A stretch of DNA of 64,000 bases from NCBI GenBank assembly GCA_052035295.1, contig JBPOHS010000027.1:1-64000 (forward strand), given 5' to 3'. Below the pieces are notes generated by a model. That model did not search any database. It was not told the origin of the DNA and saw nothing but the letters and a program-made list of their open reading frames with translations. The DNA comes from HdN1 sp052035295. GTDB lineage: Bacteria > Pseudomonadota > Gammaproteobacteria > Pseudomonadales > Ketobacteraceae. Positions within the stretch are counted from its first letter, which is position 1. Each line of letters begins with the position of its first letter. Position numbers and translations under genes: made by a program. Of the stretch, positions 60,365-64,000 are shown piece after piece.

Positions 60365-61282
60365 TCACCAGTAAAAGAAAACAGACACGATATGAATAAT
60401 CAGGGCAAACAAGAGCGCAATCGTCATCGGCACATGAATAAACAGCCACACCTGCAGCATTGCCTGGATTTGCACGTCTTTTCGCAAGCGCCGAAGCAAT
60501 CCCCTCCTCGCGGCGAACAGCCGGATCAATTGTTGCAAACGCATGGCTTCATTGCCATTCGGGCTTTTTGCCATGCGTTTGGCCAGATGCTCTATGGCAA
60601 CATTCTGATCGGCATTCGCAACCAACGTCGATTTTGAAGAAGCCCCTTCACCTGCCCGCATCAGCACGTTGGAAGCGTCCTTTCCTGTCAATTGCTGCCA
60701 GCGACTGCCCCCCAGGGCGCTGCGTTCGATAGCACTGTCAACAAAGGTGAACACTTCGGAATCCAGCTTCCTGGCAATAGCCAGCGCTTGTCGATCAAGA
60801 TCTGTCAATTGTTCCACCAACTCGCTTCGACTCTGGTTTCCGCGTTTGGTTGACAGCACGTAAGGCAGGCGCAAATACGCATACAGCCCGTAAAAGCCAC
60901 TCAGGATGACCGTTGTCATCAGCAGGTAAGCAAGTGTGTGGATATTGTTGCCGAACTGGAAAGCACAGTGCAGCGTTGCGATCACCAGACACGCCGCGCC
61001 CAGATAGACATGCGCCGATGTCCAGCCCTGCAACGAGCCTTTCGCTGCATAAGAACGTTTGCGAACACCCAGCAAGGTCAACCAGACGATGAGCAAAGCC
61101 CCCACGGTGCCCAGTACATACCCTTGCCAGGTGCCGCCATTGGGTGGCGTCGTGCTGGCCTGTGAAAAATAAAGCACAGTGCTTGCCAGCACCAACAACA
61201 CACTGACAGATGCCCAGCGTGCCTTTTTATAGTTCAACACATTATCGTTGACGGGGTGATTGCGAATTCGGTGCCTGGCCAT
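60365..61282 (-). CDS. Cytochrome b-like membrane protein
   Basis: A 305-residue inner-membrane protein with five to six hydrophobic segments. Histidines sit in pairs in the helices SAHVYLGAACLVIATLHCAF and FIHVPMTIALLFALIIHIV, spaced as in heme-b-binding bundles, so it likely holds one or two hemes. The middle (residues 145-255) is a hydrophilic helical insert facing the cytoplasm. It is tightly packed between the flavoprotein and the decaheme gene (9- and 4-base gaps). The start at 61282 has AGGGG upstream. Quinone or heme transfer to the cytochrome c is inferred. Confidence 0.78.
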   Translation of the reverse strand: MARHRIRNHPVNDNVLNYKKARWASVSVLLVLASTVLYFSQASTTPPNGGTWQGYVLGTVGALLIVWLTLLGVRKRSYAAKGSLQGWTSAHVYLGAACLVIATLHCAFQFGNNIHTLAYLLMTTVILSGFYGLYAYLRLPYVLSTKRGNQSRSELVEQLTDLDRQALAIARKLDSEVFTFVDSAIERSALGGSRWQQLTGKDASNVLMRAGEGASSKSTLVANADQNVAIEHLAKRMAKSPNGNEAMRLQQLIRLFAARRGLLRRLRKDVQIQAMLQVWLFIHVPMTIALLFALIIHIVSVFFYW

Positions 61283-61291
61283 GCTCAACCC

Positions 61292-63727
61292 CTAGCGTTT
61301 ATCAATCAGTTCGACGAACTCATCCGGCGACAACCGGATGGCCGCACCGGTGGGACACGCACGCACACAGGCAGGCCCATGTGTCTGATGCATGCAGGCA
61401 TCACATTTGTAGGCCTTTTTCTGTTCATTCGGACCATGCGAATCCGCGTGATGTTCGCCTGGCCCCGGACCAGCACCAAACAACAGCCAGGACCAAAAGC
61501 CCGGCTTTTTGGGGGCCGGATACGACATTTTGATCACGTCGTAAGGACAGTTCCGTTCGCAATTGCCGCAACCTATACAGGTGTCCTCGATATACACCTC
61601 GCCAGTGGGCGAGCGCCTGATAGCATCAGGCGGGCAATCTTTCATGCAGTGAGGTTGTTCACAATGGCGACAGGAAATTGGCACGTGTACGGAGGCAAAG
61701 GAAGCCCCTTCCTTGCGATTGAGACGGGATATCCCCTGATGAGTCTCGGCGCAGGCGGTCTCACAATTATCGCAGCCGACACACAGCGTTTCATCGATGA
61801 GCAACGCGTTGGTGGCTTCTCCCAGCCCTTCCTTCATCAGGAAAGAAATGACACCGCCCTGTTCGGGCGCCGTTTCCATGCGAGCTTCTGATATGGCCCG
61901 CTGGCGCGTGTTTTCCTGTACCAGTTCGACGACCGAGGGTTGCTTGCGTACCAGTTTGAGAAACTGCTGGCTACGCAACACGATCACTTCCACGTGTACA
62001 GCGGCCGTGGCGTTTTCCACGCGTCGCGCGTGCCCCATCAACGCCAACTCACCAAAATAGTTACCGGACGCCACCGTCGCCACCACAGTGTCATGACCAT
62101 CGATGGCACGGGAAAGCGTCACGGCTCCACTGCGTATCAAATACATCGTGTCACCCGGATCGCCTTCCTGATAGAGCCGTTCTCCCCGGGAAAAAGCGCG
62201 CAATTCGGCACCCTCTGCGATTTCGATCAACTCCGGAAGATCGGAACCCGGAGCAAATTTTTGCTGCAAAGTGCGAATGATAAAAACCTGATCCAGCCCT
62301 TTTTTTACCAACTCATTGGAGTTCAGCAGCTTGATCATGGTGCGACGTGGCGTTTCCACCAACACGCAATCCTTGCCGGCGTATGCATTGGCACTGCGCC
62401 GACGCCCGGACAGCAGACTCATTTCCCCAAAGAACTGCCCCGCCTTGATTGGAAATCGTTGATTACCCTGATCCGGTAGCTCCATGATGACCTCACCGTC
62501 GACGACGGTGTAAAAGCTGGTCGTATAGTCGCCCTTACGGAAAATCGCATCGCCTTCCTTGAGCAGCCGGCCTTCGCCGTTACCAGGAGGAAAGGGTTGT
62601 GACACACCAATGACATTGGAATCAATGATCAGCTCGCGGAACAACAGTGCGTTCATCTGCGAAAACATGGGAATTCGCTGCTGGAAAAGCCGCAAGGTGC
62701 GATCCACATCCAGCTGATACGGCAGGTATTGGAAACGGGCCTCAAGCAAGGGGTGATCAGCCGGTTTGATCTTGTTACCCAGTATATACTCGACAACTTC
62801 GTAACCCTGGTTCATCGCCTGCTTGATGAGCGGATAGCCTCCGAGTGCGCCCACCACATACAACCCGGCCACATTGGATTCGTAAGTTGCACTGAGTTCC
62901 GGTATGGCATTCGGGTTCGCATTCGGAAAACCAATGCCACACGCTTCGACAAATTCGCGCGGCGGAATGGCGCCCAAACGGGCAATGACGCGATGACACG
63001 GAATTTCAATTTCGCCGGCAGGCGTTTTCAACACGGTTAGACCGGGCGTACTATTGCCGGTGTCCAGTCTGGCAATGCTGCTGTTGAAGTGGCATACCAA
63101 AGCCTTGTCTTCAATTGCGCGGGTAATATTGCTGAGGTTACCTTCCTTTGCGCGTGCAAATTCGTCACGCCGGTTGACGAGAACCACGCGATTTTTGCGC
63201 ATGAGCGCTATCGCGTTTTCAATGGCAGCATCACCAGCACCGATGACAACTATGGTCTCGTTCTGATACTCGTCGGGATCATCCAATTGATACTGCACAA
63301 ACCCCAGGTCTTCACCCTTGGCACCGATACGTCTTGGATTGCCCTGCAAACCAATCCCCAGGACCACGTGCTCGGCTTCAATTTTTTCGTTGTTCTTCAG
63401 GCTGAGAACAAAGTTGCCTTTTGATCCTGATATTTTCGTCACTTCTGCCTGGTAGCGCACATTGACAGACAGCCGAGCAAGAGCCTGCTCCCATGCCGCC
63501 AGAATGGCTTCACGCTTGCCCGCATCAAAGGGAACAGGCGAGCGTAACGGCAGAACTGCGGGTTCTGCCATGACGTGTTTGCCTTTCTGGTATTTCTGGA
63601 TCGTATTGGCAGGCAATGCGGTTGCTTCCAGCAACACATGCGACACCCCCAACTCAGCCGCATGCGCTGCGGCACTCAATCCTCCGGGGCCGGATCCCAC
63701 TATGGCAATCTTGTATTTTTCTGTCAT
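61292..63727 (-). CDS. Flavin/cNMP/iron-sulfur fusion oxidoreductase
   Basis: An 811-residue cytoplasmic protein in four parts. Residues 1-320: thioredoxin-reductase-like FAD domain (IAIVGSGPGGLSAA; IVVIGAGDAAIENAI; no CxxC pair). Residues 385-490 and 505-605: two cyclic-nucleotide-binding domains (FGEMSLLSGRRRSA and FGELALMGHARRVENA). Residues 645-795: four [4Fe-4S] sites from cysteines at about 649/652/655/659, 686/689/694/698, 717/720/723/727 and 775/778/787/791, as in DmsB/HybA electron-transfer subunits. It would take electrons from NAD(P)H and pass them to the membrane, under cNMP-like or regulatory control. The last Arg in each cNMP motif is partly conserved only. Confidence 0.9.
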   Translation of the reverse strand: MTEKYKIAIVGSGPGGLSAAAHAAELGVSHVLLEATALPANTIQKYQKGKHVMAEPAVLPLRSPVPFDAGKREAILAAWEQALARLSVNVRYQAEVTKISGSKGNFVLSLKNNEKIEAEHVVLGIGLQGNPRRIGAKGEDLGFVQYQLDDPDEYQNETIVVIGAGDAAIENAIALMRKNRVVLVNRRDEFARAKEGNLSNITRAIEDKALVCHFNSSIARLDTGNSTPGLTVLKTPAGEIEIPCHRVIARLGAIPPREFVEACGIGFPNANPNAIPELSATYESNVAGLYVVGALGGYPLIKQAMNQGYEVVEYILGNKIKPADHPLLEARFQYLPYQLDVDRTLRLFQQRIPMFSQMNALLFRELIIDSNVIGVSQPFPPGNGEGRLLKEGDAIFRKGDYTTSFYTVVDGEVIMELPDQGNQRFPIKAGQFFGEMSLLSGRRRSANAYAGKDCVLVETPRRTMIKLLNSNELVKKGLDQVFIIRTLQQKFAPGSDLPELIEIAEGAELRAFSRGERLYQEGDPGDTMYLIRSGAVTLSRAIDGHDTVVATVASGNYFGELALMGHARRVENATAAVHVEVIVLRSQQFLKLVRKQPSVVELVQENTRQRAISEARMETAPEQGGVISFLMKEGLGEATNALLIDETLCVGCDNCETACAETHQGISRLNRKEGASFASVHVPISCRHCEQPHCMKDCPPDAIRRSPTGEVYIEDTCIGCGNCERNCPYDVIKMSYPAPKKPGFWSWLLFGAGPGPGEHHADSHGPNEQKKAYKCDACMHQTHGPACVRACPTGAAIRLSPDEFVELIDKR

Positions 63728-63796
63728 GTAGAAACGCTCTCGGCAATAAACGTGGGCGGCCTGTGGGTCAGTGACGCATCCGTGCGATCGTGTTTC

Positions 63797-64000
63797 TCAT
63801 TTCATCAGCAATAACGCTGCGCCTGCAGCAGCCACAACCGCAAAGCCAACAAGCAGATAAATCCAGGCAGGCTTGCTGCCTTTGGCGGCCACAACAACTG
63901 TGTCCATCGCAGCCTTTGCGCCACCTGACGGAGCAGCTTTCAGCCCCCCCAAATTGAAAATCAATTCAGTGGCGCCGAACTTGAGTCGATCGCCGCCACT
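63797..64000 (-). CDS. FHA-domain protein with C-terminal membrane anchor, cut by the edge
   Basis: The C-terminal 67 residues of a protein that continues beyond 64000. They start SGGDRLKFGATELIFN, typical of the end of an FHA domain, followed by a linker and a hydrophobic helix (WIYLLVGFAVVAAAGAALLLM) at the very end. Topology: FHA in the cytoplasm, tail in the membrane. It lies 69 bases upstream of the flavoprotein on the same strand and is probably the same operon. The stop TGA is at 63797-63799. Confidence 0.75.
   Translation of the reverse strand, partial: SGGDRLKFGATELIFNLGGLKAAPSGGAKAAMDTVVVAAKGSKPAWIYLLVGFAVVAAAGAALLLMK

Overview
The window looks like proteobacterial chromosome (Gram-negative: LPS heptosyltransferase, outer-membrane barrels, Tat and Sec signal peptides), but probably not from one genome. 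The first 8.8 kb are strongly GC-rich with almost exclusive AAG for lysine. Their gene order (phosphohexomutase, YheT-like hydrolase, SnoaL-like, waaF, zinc finger, ilvE, Nudix, mnmA, psd, GST, purB) fits a Rhodocyclales-type betaproteobacterium. From about 8.9 kb, inside purB, codon use and base composition change abruptly. The genes that follow (roxA, GNAT, PLD-like orphan, secretin-N protein, glyoxylate genes, liu operon, wax-type fatty acyl-CoA reductase) look gammaproteobacterial. The change sits at the most conserved segment of purB, so an assembly join or a homologous exchange must be considered. These taxonomic readings are inference from gene content and memory, not from a search.

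Layout. 1-4.2 kb, minus strand: tightly overlapping sugar-phosphate/LPS genes and ilvE. 4.3-7.3 kb, plus: Nudix, a secreted orphan, mnmA and psd. 7.3-9.4 kb: GST and purB. 9.4-12.5 kb: roxA, GNAT, a PLD-like orphan and a secretin-N protein. 12.7-18.7 kb: malate synthase G, an inverted-repeat element, a LysR regulator, a SpmA-SpmB fusion and ttcA. 18.9-26.5 kb: PhoD phosphatase with a Pho-box-like site, a pair of complementary acyl-CoA dehydrogenases, a YgjP peptidase, a beta-barrel, trhO and bolA. 26.8-34.8 kb: malate dehydrogenase, dienoyl-CoA reductase, an RraA-like protein, an oxidoreductase and an outer-membrane barrel/LolA-like pair. 34.9-42.7 kb: leucine/isovalerate degradation (liuRABCD) with a perfect operator palindrome, then a CoA-transferase (scoAB). 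42.7-46 kb: a FIST sensor and hybrid histidine kinase resembling NosP-NahK. 46-52 kb: isocitrate lyase, fatty acyl-CoA reductase, a GST-like protein and an M23 peptidase. 51.8-56.5 kb: FKBP, an M61 peptidase, and a GMC oxidoreductase with a Tat-exported partner. 56.6-64 kb: a compact redox operon that runs off the right edge.

How it works together. The gammaproteobacterial part describes an organism living on fatty acids, branched-chain amino acids and stored lipid: acyl-CoA dehydrogenases, FadH and Liu/Sco enzymes feed acetyl-CoA, isocitrate lyase and malate synthase G run the glyoxylate bypass, and the fatty acyl-CoA reductase makes alcohols for wax esters. aceA and glcB share an operator-like motif.

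The most unusual system is at the right end. One operon encodes an FHA protein with a C-terminal membrane anchor, an 811-residue flavoprotein carrying two cyclic-nucleotide-binding domains and four [4Fe-4S] clusters, a cytochrome-b-like membrane protein, a cytoplasmic FHA domain fused through one membrane helix to a ten-heme periplasmic cytochrome c, a parvulin-type isomerase, and a membrane-anchored coiled-coil protein. It looks like a regulated transmembrane electron conduit from NAD(P)H to the periplasm.
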